A stretch of DNA of 64,000 bases from Sphingobacterium alimentarium (GCF_004342685.1 NZ_SMBZ01000006.1:1-64000); one strand, 5' to 3'. Shown: positions 34,904 through 46,724, counted from the stretch's first letter. Translations and numbers: made by a program. The notes: a model not told the origin generated them from the sequence alone.

Positions 34904-35725
34904 TTAATTTAGAATAGCTCTTACTTCTCTCAATTTTAGTGTCATGCTCGTGGCTTCCTTATCCACCCAATGGTTGTACGATTCAATAGCGTCCAATCTT
35001 TCTTGTTCAGAAACATAACCCTCTTCGACCATTTGTTTGGATGCGGCTACTTTGGACCATATTTTAAGTTTTTCGACATGCGCAGGAAATATCCGTTCAT
35101 AATGCTCATCGGCGTTAAAAACCTCAATTTCTTCAAAACCATGTTCTGCAAAAATGTCGATAATGTCATAACCTATACGGTTATTCATACCTGCATCTTT
35201 GCGCCACATCAAAAACATATTGTAAAAATTCTGCATAGCAGCAGGAATTTTAGGTGTCCAAGTAATTGCCTCGTGGATGTAATCCAAAATCGACAATTGA
35301 CCATTCGGTTTTAGTAAAGATTTTAACTTTTCAATAGCTCGATCTAATGTCGAAATCCATTGAAAAGTACGCGCAGAAACGATAAGATCAAATTTTTCTT
35401 CCGTTTGGAAATTTAAAATATCTGCATAGATAAATTCTAGATTCGCTACATCAGCGTATTGCGATTTTCCTTCCGAAATAAAAGATGCCGTATGGTCAAT
35501 TCCTACAACATATCCAGTGGGACCGACCAACTCAGCGATGTCTTTGGTAATGGAGCCTGTGCCACAGCCGACATCCAAAACCCTCAAACCTGGCTTTAAT
35601 GCCGATTTAAGTGTTCTGTAATCCTGTTCCAAAGTACGTTGGTTATAAATAGTGTTTGCTTGTTGAGCAGAACGATCAATCACTTTATTTTCGGTAACAG
35701 TTGCTGTTTGGCAAATTTGGCACAT
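34904..35725 (-). CDS. SAM-dependent class I methyltransferase in the leu operon
   Basis: A 273-residue methyltransferase. Motif I is LRVLDVGCGTGSITKDIA, followed by GYVVGIDHTASFI, and the motif IV-like stretch FDLIVSARTFQWISTLDRAI. The N-terminus carries a small CQIC pair that could be structural or metal binding. The C-terminal half is helical, and the substrate cannot be deduced. It lies 10 nt after leuC and 46 nt before leuD, so it is co-transcribed with leucine genes, but no methylation step belongs to that pathway. Confidence 0.85.
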   Translation of the reverse strand: MCQICQTATVTENKVIDRSAQQANTIYNQRTLEQDYRTLKSALKPGLRVLDVGCGTGSITKDIAELVGPTGYVVGIDHTASFISEGKSQYADVANLEFIYADILNFQTEEKFDLIVSARTFQWISTLDRAIEKLKSLLKPNGQLSILDYIHEAITWTPKIPAAMQNFYNMFLMWRKDAGMNNRIGYDIIDIFAEHGFEEIEVFNADEHYERIFPAHVEKLKIWSKVAASKQMVEEGYVSEQERLDAIESYNHWVDKEATSMTLKLREVRAILN

Positions 35726-35735
35726 GGTATAGCTA

Positions 35736-37133
35736 TTAAATTAATTCCCTTACATCTACAACCTTACCTGTGATAGCGGCAGCTGCGGCAGTTAATGGGC
35801 TAACGAGCATGGTACGTGCATTCGGACCTTGACGACCTTCGAAGTTTCGGTTTGAAGTCGATACACAGTATTTACCTGCTGGAATTTTATCTTCGTTCAT
35901 ACCCAAACAAGCCGAACATCCTGGCTCACGCAATTGGAAACCTGCAGCTTCGAATACTTTGTCAATACCTTCCGCTTTTGCTTGCGCTTCTACTTGTTTG
36001 GAACCTGGAACAATCCAAACTTCTACATTTTCAGCTTTTTGTTTACCAGAAACAAAAGCCGCTACTTGACGTAAATCTTCGATACGAGAATTTGTACAAG
36101 AACCGATGAAAACATAATCCACGGGTTTACCTAATACTTGTTCACCGTCAGCAAAGCCCATATAGTCTAATGCTTTTTGATAAGAAGGTTGCTCACTATC
36201 TGGTTGCGCTGCCGTAGTTGGAATATTTTGAGATACTCCGATACCCATTCCTGGATTCGTACCGTAAGTGATCATCGGTTGGATATCAGCAGCATCGAAT
36301 GTCAATACCGCATCAAATTGTGCGTCTTGATCCGAATACAATGTTTTCCAATACGCTAATGCCTCATCCCATTTTTCACCTTTAGGTGCAAATTCACGGC
36401 CTTTGATATATTCGAAAGTAGTTTCGTCGGGTGCAATTAAGCCACCACGCGCACCCATTTCTATACTCATATTACATACCGTCATACGGCCTTCCATGCT
36501 CAATGAGCGAATAGCGGAGCCGGCAAATTCTACGAAATAGCCCGTTCCACCAGCTGCGGTAGTTTTAGAAATGACGTAAAGGATAATATCTTTTGCGCCT
36601 ACACCTTTTTGCAACTGGCCATTTACTTCGATTTTCATCGTTTTTGGTTTCGACTGCAAAAGACACTGTGTAGCGAAAACTTGTTCTACCTGTGATGTAC
36701 CAATACCGAAGGCAATAGCACCAAAAGCACCATGCGTAGAGGTATGGCTATCCCCACAAACCATCGTTTTACCAGGCAAAGTGATACCCAACTCAGGGCC
36801 GATAACGTGTACGATACCTTGATAAGGATGACCTAGTCCGTATAATTCAATGCCAAATTCTTTTGTGTTTTTGGTCAACATATCCACTTGATAGCGGGAT
36901 AATTCTTCTTTGATAGGAAGGTGTTGATTTAAGGTAGGTACATTGTGGTCAGCAGTCGCTACAGTTTGATCAGGGCGTAGTACAGGAAGACCTCTTTTGC
37001 GCAATCCATCGAATGCTTGAGGAGAAGTCACCTCATGAATCAAATGCGTATCTATGTACAATACATCTGGAAAGCCTTCTGCACGCTTGACGACATGTGC
37101 ATCCCAAATTTTTTCTACTAATGTTTTTCCCAT
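35736..37133 (-). CDS. leuC: 3-isopropylmalate dehydratase large subunit
   Basis: A 465-residue aconitase-family subunit. The [4Fe-4S] ligands are the Cys in [13 protein letters not shown] and the pair in [12 protein letters not shown]. Other motifs are [36 protein letters not shown] (quoted in part) and [12 protein letters not shown]. It acts with LeuD. An 82-bp gap with a 13-bp hairpin separates it from ilvC upstream. Confidence 0.96.
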   Translation of the reverse strand: MGKTLVEKIWDAHVVKRAEGFPDVLYIDTHLIHEVTSPQAFDGLRKRGLPVLRPDQTVATADHNVPTLNQHLPIKEELSRYQVDMLTKNTKEFGIELYGLGHPYQGIVHVIGPELGITLPGKTMVCGDSHTSTHGAFGAIAFGIGTSQVEQVFATQCLLQSKPKTMKIEVNGQLQKGVGAKDIILYVISKTTAAGGTGYFVEFAGSAIRSLSMEGRMTVCNMSIEMGARGGLIAPDETTFEYIKGREFAPKGEKWDEALAYWKTLYSDQDAQFDAVLTFDAADIQPMITYGTNPGMGIGVSQNIPTTAAQPDSEQPSYQKALDYMGFADGEQVLGKPVDYVFIGSCTNSRIEDLRQVAAFVSGKQKAENVEVWIVPGSKQVEAQAKAEGIDKVFEAAGFQLREPGCSACLGMNEDKIPAGKYCVSTSNRNFEGRQGPNARTMLVSPLTAAAAAITGKVVDVRELI

Positions 37134-37162
37134 TTCTCTCTTATATCTTCTAAGTAATTTCG

Positions 37163-37195
37163 AAAGGGATAAAGCTTAGTGGGCTTTATCCCTTT
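37163..37195 (-). promoter_or_regulatory. Intercistronic hairpin between ilvC and leuC
   Basis: A perfect 13-bp stem (AAAGGGATAAAGC / GCTTTATCCCTTT) with a 7-nt loop lies in the 82-bp gap. In the operon direction it is followed by CGAAATT rather than a T-run. It may be a partial terminator or an mRNA-processing site dividing the ilv and leu halves (inference). Confidence 0.55.
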
Positions 37196-37215
37196 ATTAT
37201 CAAAATTACAAAATA

Positions 37216-38697
37216 TTAAACAGTTTTAATTGCTTTCATTGCTGTCATCGCTTTACGCAATTTGCGACCTACAATTTCCACTTCGTGATTACGTAAAATC
37301 TCATTGATTTGAACCAATTTCACGTTGTCTACAGAACTGTCTTTACCTTCGTTAAAGTTTTTACCCACGACGTCCGTATCAATTTTTTTCATAAAATCCG
37401 CAAGCAAAGGTTTACATGCTTGGTCGAATAAGTAGCAACCGTATTCAGCTGTATCAGAGATTACACGGTTCATTTCGAATAATTTTTTACGCGCAATGGT
37501 GTTGGCGATCAATGGAGTTTCGTGCAATGATTCGTAGTATGCTGATTCGGGTTTGATACCAGCTTCTACCATCGTTTCGAATGCCAATTCCACACCCGCT
37601 CTTACGAAAGCCACCATCAATAGATAATTGTCAAAATACTCCTGTTCGTCGATCTTAACATCGCCAGCAGGTGTTTTTTCAAAAGCAGTTTCACCAGTTT
37701 CAGCTCTCCACTTTAATAAGTTTGCATCACCATTTGCCCAGTCTTCCATCATTGTTTTGGAGAACTCACCCGACATGATATCATCTTGGTGTTTTTGGAA
37801 TAATGGACGCATAATATCTTTCAATTCTTCTGAGAGTTCAAAAGCTTTGATTTTAGCAGGGTTACTCAAGCGATCCAACATGCCCGACACACCACCGTGT
37901 TTCAAAGCTTCTGTGATAACTTCCACACCATATTGAACTAATTTTGAAGCGTACCCTGCGTCAATTCCTTTTTCAATCATTTTGTCGAATGACAAAATAG
38001 AACCTGTTTGTAACAAACCACAAAGGATAGTTTGCTCGCCCATTAAGTCAGATTTAACCTCTGCTACGAAAGATGATTTCAATACACCAGCACGGTGGCC
38101 ACCTGTACCTACGCAATACGCTTTCGCTTCAGCCCAACCTTTACCTTGAGGGTCATTTTCTGGGTGAACAGCGATCAATGTAGGAACACCAAATCCTCTT
38201 AAATATTCAGCACGTACTTCAGAACCTGGACATTTAGGCGCTACCATGATAACAGTGATATCTTTACGGATTTGCATACCTTCTTCTACGATATTGAAAC
38301 CGTGAGAATATGATAATGTAGCTCCCTGCTTCATCAATGGCATTACCGCATTGATTACTGAAGTATGTTGTTTATCTGGAGTCAAGTTGATAACTAAATC
38401 AGCTGTAGGAATTAACTCATCGTATGTCCCTACTGTGAAATTGTTATCTGTAGCATTTTTCCAGGAATCTCTTTTTTGTTCAATAGCCTCTTTACGTAAA
38501 GCGTAAGATACGTCCAAACCGCTGTCTCTTAAATTCAAACCTTGGTTCAAACCTTGTGCACCTGCACCTACGATTACGATTTTTTTACCTTTTAAAGCAT
38601 TTACGCCATCAGCAAATTCTGATGAATCCATAAATTCTGCTACACCAAGTTGGTTCAATTGCTCTCTAAGAGGTAATGTGTTAAAATAATTTGCCAT
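37216..38697 (-). CDS. ilvC: Ketol-acid reductoisomerase, class II (long form)
   Basis: A 493-residue NADPH-dependent enzyme making 2,3-dihydroxy acids for valine, leucine and isoleucine. The Rossmann motif is [20 protein letters not shown] (in part). The length, twice-knotted C-terminal region (about 210-490), and motifs such as [14 protein letters not shown] and [20 protein letters not shown] match the class II form of enterobacteria and Bacteroidota rather than the 330-residue class I form. It lies between the dinB-like gene and leuC. Confidence 0.95.
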   Translation of the reverse strand: MANYFNTLPLREQLNQLGVAEFMDSSEFADGVNALKGKKIVIVGAGAQGLNQGLNLRDSGLDVSYALRKEAIEQKRDSWKNATDNNFTVGTYDELIPTADLVINLTPDKQHTSVINAVMPLMKQGATLSYSHGFNIVEEGMQIRKDITVIMVAPKCPGSEVRAEYLRGFGVPTLIAVHPENDPQGKGWAEAKAYCVGTGGHRAGVLKSSFVAEVKSDLMGEQTILCGLLQTGSILSFDKMIEKGIDAGYASKLVQYGVEVITEALKHGGVSGMLDRLSNPAKIKAFELSEELKDIMRPLFQKHQDDIMSGEFSKTMMEDWANGDANLLKWRAETGETAFEKTPAGDVKIDEQEYFDNYLLMVAFVRAGVELAFETMVEAGIKPESAYYESLHETPLIANTIARKKLFEMNRVISDTAEYGCYLFDQACKPLLADFMKKIDTDVVGKNFNEGKDSSVDNVKLVQINEILRNHEVEIVGRKLRKAMTAMKAIKTV

Positions 38698-38733
38698 TGT
38701 AGTACTATTTTAATTTAGTCTTTTCTTAAGTGT

Positions 38734-39204
38734 TTATTTGTTGTTGATTATTCTTTTTTGTGCTGTCACATAGCCAAGATGTGTATTATCATGACCCGCA
38801 GTAGTGACGATAACATCTTCGATGGATTCCAGAAGTGCACCATAAGTGCTTGTTTGGAATGGGGTAATATTGTTCAATTTACCCTCCTTGTAGTCTTTTT
38901 CTATAGATTCAATCGTTGAAATAGCTAATTTTTTCAATTCGTCAACTTCTTCTTGGGTTACGAAATAAGTTGGCTTTGTCCCTTTAGCATATGCAGAAAC
39001 ATATTTTACGCTCGAAGCATCGGGTATAATTCCCGTACGCACATAACATAATACAGGCGTAGTTACCACAATATGTCCAAAATTCCAGATGATATTATTA
39101 TTAAATCCTACCGGAATTTCGTTTAGCTGTTCTAGAGAAAGACTTTCAATATCCTTAATGAAAGCTTTACGCGCATCTATAATAAATTTAAATACCTCTT
39201 TCAT
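38734..39204 (-). CDS. DinB/YfiT-like four-helix protein
   Basis: A 156-residue, mainly helical protein of the DinB superfamily. It opens with FKFIIDARKAFIKDIESLSL. Candidate metal-binding histidines are those in NFGHIVVTTPV and GHDNTHLGYVTAQK. In this superfamily three such histidines bind a metal and many members are thiol transferases, but the role here is unknown. It lies 2 nt after ilvN and 36 nt before ilvC, an odd place inside a biosynthetic operon. Confidence 0.78.
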   Translation of the reverse strand: MKEVFKFIIDARKAFIKDIESLSLEQLNEIPVGFNNNIIWNFGHIVVTTPVLCYVRTGIIPDASSVKYVSAYAKGTKPTYFVTQEEVDELKKLAISTIESIEKDYKEGKLNNITPFQTSTYGALLESIEDVIVTTAGHDNTHLGYVTAQKRIINNK

Positions 39205-39206
39205 TA

Positions 39207-39797
39207 TTACATCGTGAATACTTGGTCCTGTTGATCTAAGAATTCATTTTCTATGATTTCTGGCGCGGGCTCTTCTTGCTCGAATTGTTTTAGTTTTTCG
39301 TGGAATCCAGCGCTTGCCTTGATAATGGCAATACGTGCTCCACGCACAAATTCAATAAGTCCGTACTTGGTCAATTCTTCTGTTAATTTATCTATTTCTT
39401 CGCGATGGCCAGCCGTTTCGAACACGATATAATCGGGACGAATCACGACAACTGTCGCGCCATATTGGCGAAGTAAGCGCTCTACATAAACCTTCTCGTT
39501 CACAACCTCTGTAGGGACTTTGTACAAGGCTTGTTCTTGCCAGATTAGCTCGTCATTGGTATTGAAATAGGCTTTTAACACTTCGACTTGCTTTTCGATT
39601 TGACGACAAAGTTTGCGGACTACGTCTTCTGATTCTGTTATCAAAATCGTGAAACGGTGAATGCCGTCAACTTCAGAAGGAGAGGTGTTCAAACTTTCGA
39701 TGTTGATTTTTCTTCTGGAAAAAATATTAGAAATACGACCTATCATACCGATAGCGTTTTCTGTATATAGTGTAATGGTAAATTCTTGCTTTTCCAT
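39207..39797 (-). CDS. ilvN: Acetolactate synthase small (regulatory) subunit
   Basis: A 196-residue regulatory subunit of acetohydroxyacid synthase. The N-terminal ACT domain is clear: FTITLYTENAIGMIGRISNI ... RKINIESLNTSPSEVDGIHRF (in part). The C-terminal half resembles the second ACT-like domain of longer IlvH/IlvN types (YGATVVVIRPDYIVFETAGH). It confers valine or leucine sensitivity on IlvB. It starts 4 nt after the ilvB stop. An Asp/Glu-rich tail follows the ACT domains. Confidence 0.93.
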   Translation of the reverse strand: MEKQEFTITLYTENAIGMIGRISNIFSRRKINIESLNTSPSEVDGIHRFTILITESEDVVRKLCRQIEKQVEVLKAYFNTNDELIWQEQALYKVPTEVVNEKVYVERLLRQYGATVVVIRPDYIVFETAGHREEIDKLTEELTKYGLIEFVRGARIAIIKASAGFHEKLKQFEQEEPAPEIIENEFLDQQDQVFTM

Positions 39798-39801
39798 TTT
39801 C

Positions 39802-41544
39802 TTATTTCAATCTAATTTCTGATACTGAAGTTCCTTGCGCAACCATTGGGAAAACGTTGTTCTCTTTTCCAACCATTACTTCCAGCAAATAAGCGCCATC
39901 ATGGTCCAACATTGTTTTTAATGCTAATTCTAAATCTTTACGCTCTGAGATTCTTTGTCCATCGATGTAATAAGATTTAGCTAATGCCACGAAGTCAGGG
40001 CTCGTGATATTTACGAAAGAATAGCGTCTGTCATGAAACAATTGTTGCCACTGACGGACCATGCCTAAGAATTCATTATTCAGAATCAATATTTTTACTT
40101 TAGCACCGAATTGCATGATAGTTCCGAGCTCTTGCAAAGTCATTTGGAATCCACCATCTCCAATTATCGCTATGACATCACGCTCAGGAGCGCCATACCA
40201 GGCGCCAATCGCTGCCGGCAAACCAAATCCCATGGTACCTAGTCCACCCGAAGTGACATTGGATTTCGAAGAATTGAATTTTGCATAGCGACAAGCAACC
40301 ATTTGATGCTGACCTACGTCTGTCACAATAACTGCATCGCCACCCGTTAGTTCATTCAATACGCGGATAACTTCACCCATTGTCATGATGTCACTCGTAG
40401 GATTCAGTTCATCGTAAATGACCTCTTTAATCTCTTCTTTTTCCAATTCTCGGAATTTTTGAAGCCATTGGGAATGGTCCGCTTTGTTGATTAATGAGGT
40501 GAGCATAGGCAATGTTTCTTTACAATCTCCCCACACTGGAACTGCGCTTTTAACGTTTTTGTCGATTTCTGCCGGGTCAATATCCAGATGGATGATTTTT
40601 GCCTGTTTCGCATATTTGTCCAAACGGCCTGTTACACGGTCGTCAAAACGCATACCTACTGCTATTAGTACATCACACTCGTTGGACATCACATTGGGTG
40701 CATAATTGCCGTGCATGCCCAGCATACCCATATGTTGGGGATGGTCAGTCTCCAAAGCGCTTAAGCCCATTACGGTGGCTGCGGCAGGAAGACCTCCTTT
40801 TTCGATGAAGTATTTAAATTCTTTTTCGGCTTTTCCTAAGATTACCCCTTGCCCAAATAGTACAAATGGCTTCTTGGCAGAATTAATTAATTCAGCAGCT
40901 GCTTTTAAATACTCATTGCGTACTATCGGTTTTGGACGGTAGCTACGGATATGTGTACATGCTTCGTATCCTTCATATTGAAACAATTGAAGCATGGCAT
41001 TTTTTGTAATATCAATCAATACGGGACCTGGACGACCTGTACTTGCAATGTAGAATGCTCTGGCTAAAACAGAAGGGATTTCAGTTGCATCTGTTACCTG
41101 GTAGTTCCATTTGGTCACCGGACTGGTAATATTGATGACATCCGTCTCCTGAAAAGCATCCGTACCCAATAAGGAGGCATATACTTGACCTGTGATACAG
41201 ACGATAGGATTGCTATCAATCATAGCATCTGCCAGACCTGTCACCAAGTTTGTCGCACCAGGGCCCGAAGTAGCAAAAGCAACACCGACACGACCGGATG
41301 TGCGCGCGAAGCCTTGAGCAGCATGAATACCACCTTGCTCATGGCGGACCAGAATATGATTTATCTTATCATTATAATCGTATAATGCATCATAAATAGG
41401 CATAATTGCACCCCCTGGGTAGCCGAATACCGTTTCAACTCCTTCATGAATCAAAGCCTCCAACACTGCTTGCGAACCCGAGATCTGTGTGTCGGCTGCA
41501 ATGGTCTGAGGTTTCTTTGTTTCTGTTTTCTCCAGTGTACTCAT
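39802..41544 (-). CDS. ilvB: Acetolactate synthase large (catalytic) subunit
   Basis: A 580-residue thiamine diphosphate enzyme producing acetolactate and acetohydroxybutyrate. Visible are the catalytic Glu region GYPGGAIMPIYDALYD ... RHEQGGIHAAQGFAR, the FAD-domain segment GMLGMHGNYAPN, and the ThDP/Mg motif GDGGFQMTLQELGT ... NNEFLGMVRQW. It lies 127 bp downstream of ilvD, the largest gap inside the ilv part of the operon. No promoter stood out in that gap. Confidence 0.96.
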   Translation of the reverse strand: MSTLEKTETKKPQTIAADTQISGSQAVLEALIHEGVETVFGYPGGAIMPIYDALYDYNDKINHILVRHEQGGIHAAQGFARTSGRVGVAFATSGPGATNLVTGLADAMIDSNPIVCITGQVYASLLGTDAFQETDVINITSPVTKWNYQVTDATEIPSVLARAFYIASTGRPGPVLIDITKNAMLQLFQYEGYEACTHIRSYRPKPIVRNEYLKAAAELINSAKKPFVLFGQGVILGKAEKEFKYFIEKGGLPAAATVMGLSALETDHPQHMGMLGMHGNYAPNVMSNECDVLIAVGMRFDDRVTGRLDKYAKQAKIIHLDIDPAEIDKNVKSAVPVWGDCKETLPMLTSLINKADHSQWLQKFRELEKEEIKEVIYDELNPTSDIMTMGEVIRVLNELTGGDAVIVTDVGQHQMVACRYAKFNSSKSNVTSGGLGTMGFGLPAAIGAWYGAPERDVIAIIGDGGFQMTLQELGTIMQFGAKVKILILNNEFLGMVRQWQQLFHDRRYSFVNITSPDFVALAKSYYIDGQRISERKDLELALKTMLDHDGAYLLEVMVGKENNVFPMVAQGTSVSEIRLK

Positions 41545-41671
41545 TGTATTAAGTCAAAAAGTTATAATAAAAAGGCATAAGTGATTTCTAGCTATCTACC
41601 TTTTAAAGTTCTTATTATTTAAATCCAGTATTCAAATACCAATTTTGCTTTGATTTTTGAACTCTACTTTC

Positions 41672-43372
41672 TTATAAGTCTGTCACACAGCCTTGTGAGG
41701 CATCCGCAACGGTTTTAGCATATTTATACAATACACCTTTCGTTACTTTAAGTGCCGGTTGTGTCCATTTTGCACGGCGTTCAGCGATTACGCTATCTTC
41801 CACTTTTAATGTGATTGTATTGTTAACGGCATCAATTTCGATGATATCGTCATCTTCAACCAAACCAATCAATCCACCTTTATAAGCCTCTGGTGTAATA
41901 TGTCCAACGACAAATCCGTGTGTACCACCAGAGAAACGTCCATCTGTAATCAGTGCAACAGATTTACCTAAACCAGCGCCAATAATTAGAGAAGTAGGCT
42001 TCAACATTTCAGGCATGCCAGGAGCACCAATAGGACCTTCATTTTTGATGACCACGACATCTCCTTTTTTGATACGTCCCTGTGCAATACCCGCTACCAA
42101 ATCATGCTCACCGTCAAATACGCGCGCAGGGCCAACAAAACGTTCTCCTTCTTTACCCGAAATCTTCGCCACAGAACCTTTCTCTGCTAAGTTTCCGTAA
42201 AGGATTTGCAAGTGACCTGTTGCTTTGATTGGTTCACTCAATGGTTTGATGATAGGTTGGTTGTAATCAATGATAGATTTTACATCAGCTAAGTTTTCAG
42301 CAACTGTTTTACCTGTTACCGTCATACAATCGCCATGTAACAAGCCATTATCCAATAAATAGCGTAATACGGCGGGTGTACCACCATATTGTTGTAAATC
42401 TTGCATCAAGTATTTTCCTGATGGTTTGAAATCAGCTAAAACAGGTGTTTCATCCGACATGCGTTGGAAATCATCTTGCGAGATATCGATACCCACAGAT
42501 TTACCGATCGCTATAAAATGCAATACCGCATTGGTACTTCCACCTAAGATTATGATCGATCGAATCGCATTTTCAAATGCTTTTCGCGTCATAATATCCG
42601 AAGGCTTAATATCTTTTTCTAATAAGATGCGGATGTATTTACCTGCATCAAGACATTCTTGTTCTTTTTCTTTAGAAATAGCAGGATGAGAAGATGAATA
42701 AGGTAAACTCATACCCAAAGCTTCAATCGCTGATGCCATTGTATTGGCCGTGTACATACCACCACAAGCCCCCGGGCCAGGACAGGTATGTTTGATTACA
42801 CCTTGGAAGTCTTCTTCCGACATGTTGCCACAAATTTTTTGACCCAAGGCCTCAAAAGCTGAAACGATGTTTAATTCTTCACCTTTATAATGACCTGGAG
42901 CGATAGTACCCCCGTATACCATAATAGCAGGGCGATCCAAACGTGCCATTGCCATAATAGCTCCCGGCATATTTTTGTCACATCCAGGGATCGCAATGAG
43001 TCCATCGTAATATTGTCCGCCACAAATTGTTTCAATGCTGTCAGCTATCACATCGCGTGACACCAAGGAGTAGCGCATGCCATCTGTACCGTTGCTCATA
43101 CCGTCACTCACACCAATAGTGCCAAAAGTAAGGCCGACTAAGTCATTGTTCCAAACCCCTTTTTTCACGACCTGTGCTAAGTCATTCAGGTGCATATTAC
43201 ATGTGTTACCATCATAACCCATGCTGGCAATACCCACTTGTGCTTTGTCCATGTCGGCATCCGTCAACCCGATGCCGTAAAGCATAGCTTTGGCAGCAGG
43301 TTGTGTCTCGTCTTGTGTAAATATGCGACTATACTTATTGATTCCCTTTTGGTTATCAGATGATGACTTCAT
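41672..43372 (-). CDS. ilvD: Dihydroxy-acid dehydratase
   Basis: A 566-residue Fe-S dehydratase making the 2-keto acid precursors of valine and isoleucine. Cluster ligands and signatures are visible in [33 protein letters not shown] and [18 protein letters not shown]. The C-terminal active-site Ser lies in [23 protein letters not shown] (in part). Its start overlaps the ilvE stop by 17 nt, pointing to coupled translation. Confidence 0.96.
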   Translation of the reverse strand: MKSSSDNQKGINKYSRIFTQDETQPAAKAMLYGIGLTDADMDKAQVGIASMGYDGNTCNMHLNDLAQVVKKGVWNNDLVGLTFGTIGVSDGMSNGTDGMRYSLVSRDVIADSIETICGGQYYDGLIAIPGCDKNMPGAIMAMARLDRPAIMVYGGTIAPGHYKGEELNIVSAFEALGQKICGNMSEEDFQGVIKHTCPGPGACGGMYTANTMASAIEALGMSLPYSSSHPAISKEKEQECLDAGKYIRILLEKDIKPSDIMTRKAFENAIRSIIILGGSTNAVLHFIAIGKSVGIDISQDDFQRMSDETPVLADFKPSGKYLMQDLQQYGGTPAVLRYLLDNGLLHGDCMTVTGKTVAENLADVKSIIDYNQPIIKPLSEPIKATGHLQILYGNLAEKGSVAKISGKEGERFVGPARVFDGEHDLVAGIAQGRIKKGDVVVIKNEGPIGAPGMPEMLKPTSLIIGAGLGKSVALITDGRFSGGTHGFVVGHITPEAYKGGLIGLVEDDDIIEIDAVNNTITLKVEDSVIAERRAKWTQPALKVTKGVLYKYAKTVADASQGCVTDL

Positions 43373-44246
43373 AATTCTCTTGCTCTAATACTAAGTTTTT
43401 ATATTTTCTTTGGATCGTAGCGCCAATGCTATGTTCCCATTCTTCTTTATAAATAATATGATCAACTTGTTTGATCCCGATGATCTCGGCAGCAGTGCCA
43501 CTCAAGAAGGCGCTGTCAGCGGTGTAGACATCTTGGATAGTTAGTTTCTTTTCGATGATATCAAATCCCAGTTCTTTACAGATACCAATCACCGTTTGTC
43601 TTGTGATGCCCGGAAATATATTGTCCAGAGGTGAGGTGTATATTTTATAGTCTTTTTCTATAAAAAGATTCTCACTGGAGGCTTGGGCTACATAGCCATC
43701 TTGGTCCAATAAAAGTGCTTCATCAAAACCTTTGCGGATAGCATCTGTAGATGCTAAAATGGAATTGATATATTGCCCTGAAATCTTTGCATCAATGTGA
43801 AAAGATTTGGGATTTGGACGCTCATAGCTGGAAATATTTACACGTAATAAATGCTGCCCTAAGTACGGTCCCCATTCCCACGCTGCCAACATGAGGTTTG
43901 CATCCTCGGAAGAGGTCAAGTGCATATTAGAACCCGAAAAAACCAAGGGTCTTATATATGCCGCCCGTAGATTATTAATCTCTAGAAGTTCATAGCATTT
44001 TTCTATAAGGGTTCTGTTGTCCCATTTATAGGGTAGACCTATAGACTCACAAGATTTGCGTAAGCGATCGAAATGAGCTTCGGCCTTAAAGATACGTGTT
44101 CCATTGTGTGTACTGTAAGCTCTCAACCCTTCGAAAGCGCCATAGCCGTAATGCAACGATTGACCAAAAAGGTCTATTCCCGCAGAATTTGCGTGAACAA
44201 ATTCTCCATTCAAAAAAATCTTTGTGTTCTGATTATAGTATTGCAT
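43356..44246 (-). CDS. ilvE: Branched-chain amino acid aminotransferase
   Basis: A 296-residue fold-type IV PLP aminotransferase making Val, Leu and Ile from their keto acids. Motifs: [28 protein letters not shown], the PLP Lys region [16 protein letters not shown], and [15 protein letters not shown] with [10 protein letters not shown]. It is the first gene of the long ilv/leu operon and overlaps ilvD by 17 nt. A 361-bp leader/promoter region precedes it. Confidence 0.93.
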   Translation of the reverse strand: MQYYNQNTKIFLNGEFVHANSAGIDLFGQSLHYGYGAFEGLRAYSTHNGTRIFKAEAHFDRLRKSCESIGLPYKWDNRTLIEKCYELLEINNLRAAYIRPLVFSGSNMHLTSSEDANLMLAAWEWGPYLGQHLLRVNISSYERPNPKSFHIDAKISGQYINSILASTDAIRKGFDEALLLDQDGYVAQASSENLFIEKDYKIYTSPLDNIFPGITRQTVIGICKELGFDIIEKKLTIQDVYTADSAFLSGTAAEIIGIKQVDHIIYKEEWEHSIGATIQRKYKNLVLEQENYEVII

Positions 44247-44304
44247 AACTTATATTATTAAGTGTACAGTCCTCCCCATGGATTGCATAGACTTCTTCTT
44301 AATA

Positions 44305-44366
44305 GACGCTTCGTCAAGTTAAGACGAAATATAATTCTTTACAATAGACAAACACTTTATTTTCAT
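44305..44366 (-). promoter_or_regulatory. Possible leader peptide and alternative hairpins upstream of ilvE
   Basis: A 15-codon frame (44366 to 44319) encodes MKIKCLSIVKNYISS, with five Ile/Leu/Val codons. Its stop overlaps a hairpin (TTCGTC 44310-44315 with GACGAA 44323-44328). The CGTC of one arm can alternatively pair with GACG at 44305-44308, giving mutually exclusive structures as in attenuators. There is no T-run, so this is weak evidence. The rest of the 44247-44554 gap is AT-rich with no clear promoter match on this strand. Confidence 0.25.
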
Positions 44367-44554
44367 AAAGTTTTTTATTTGGTTTGGATTCCAATATTTA
44401 GAAAATATTGCCGAAATATATTTATTAACAAAACAATATTCTGCGATAGATGAACCCAAATTAAAATTGGTTTATTTTTGTTCTAAATTAGTTTTGTGAA
44501 TTTTATCAAAAATTCTTCTTAAAATCGGATTTCTGCGGAAAAAAGTTCAAAAAA

Positions 44555-44587
44555 ATAGCCCTTAGAACTCAAAGTCTTAAGGGCTAT
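44555..44587 (-). terminator. Terminator of the atpDC operon
   Basis: A perfect 10-bp stem (ATAGCCCTTA / TAAGGGCTAT) with a 13-nt loop is followed on the minus strand by a run of T residues (TATTTTTTTGAA). It lies 20 nt beyond atpC. Confidence 0.88.
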
Positions 44588-44607
44588 TGTATCATTATTT
44601 TTTCTCG

Positions 44608-44856
44608 TTATCCTTGCGCAATTCCTTCCGCCAAAACGATGATATTGTCGTCCTTAACTTCAACTACACCGCCTTTAATAATAATGACTTCTTCGACACC
44701 ATCTTTTTTGATAATGACTTTGCCATCTTCTAACGTAGAGACAATAGCAGCGTGGCCTTTCAAAATTTGAAAAGATCCCGCCGAACCCGGAACTGTAACT
44801 GCTGTTACCTCACCTTCGTATGCTAACTTGTCTGGAGTTATTACTTGTAATTTCAT
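44608..44856 (-). CDS. atpC: ATP synthase F1 epsilon subunit, short form
   Basis: An 82-residue epsilon subunit. It consists only of the N-terminal beta-sandwich (VITPDKLAYEGEVTAVTVPG ... GHAAIVSTLEDGKVII, in parts). The C-terminal two-helix domain that inhibits ATP hydrolysis in many bacteria is absent; full-length homologues are about 130-140 residues. A short form is, to my knowledge, usual for this phylum. It forms a pair with atpD, separated by a repeat-containing 84-bp gap. The other ATP synthase genes are not in this window. Confidence 0.92.
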   Translation of the reverse strand: MKLQVITPDKLAYEGEVTAVTVPGSAGSFQILKGHAAIVSTLEDGKVIIKKDGVEEVIIIKGGVVEVKDDNIIVLAEGIAQG

Positions 44857-44865
44857 GTGTTATAT

Positions 44866-44935
44866 AGTATTGAGTATGGAGTATTGAGTATGGAGTAGAG
44901 AAAATCTCATTACCCTATACTCAGTACGCAATACT
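44866..44935. repeat. Tandem 14-bp repeat with inverted partner between atpD and atpC
   Basis: The unit AGTATTGAGTATGG occurs twice in direct succession (44866-44879, 44880-44893), followed by AGTA. A partly complementary copy, ATACTCAGTACGCAATACT, lies at 44917-44935, so the transcript can form an imperfect hairpin. It fills nearly the whole intergenic gap. Confidence 0.75.
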
Positions 44936-44940
44936 TATAA

Positions 44941-46476
<1,536 letters not shown>

Positions 46477-46511
46477 TCACAGCCTGTTTTATCAGGCTAC
46501 ATTTTGGAATG

Positions 46512-46542
46512 CAAAAATAATGTATATCTTATTAAAAGCAAA
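46512..46542 (-). promoter_or_regulatory. Bacteroidota-type promoter of atpDC
   Basis: On the minus strand TTTG (complement of 46539-46542) is followed after exactly 19 nt by TATTTTTG (complement of 46512-46519). This is a full match to the -33/-7 consensus TTTG/TAnnTTTG recognised by the primary sigma factor of Bacteroidota. Transcription would start about 60 nt before atpD. Confidence 0.8.
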
Positions 46543-46724
46543 GGGTTTGTTAAGAATAATTTAAAATTTATAATTATGCCTTCAAAACACAAAATTTGTT
46601 GTCCAAAATAAATAATAAACAGGGTTTATATTTATATCAAACAAGTTACTTATTAGCTCCCCATTTATTCCACTAAAAAAAGTATTTTTAGCTCTTAATA
46701 ATATATTCAACTAACCTATTTATT

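Noticed and set aside
44262..44453. Plus-strand 63-codon frame upstream of ilvE
   Set aside because: It lies in an AT-rich leader region, has no recognisable features, and runs against the operon.
44473..44480. TATTTTTG on the plus strand as a promoter -7 element
   Set aside because: No TTTG lies at the right distance upstream and no plus-strand gene follows; probably chance in AT-rich DNA.
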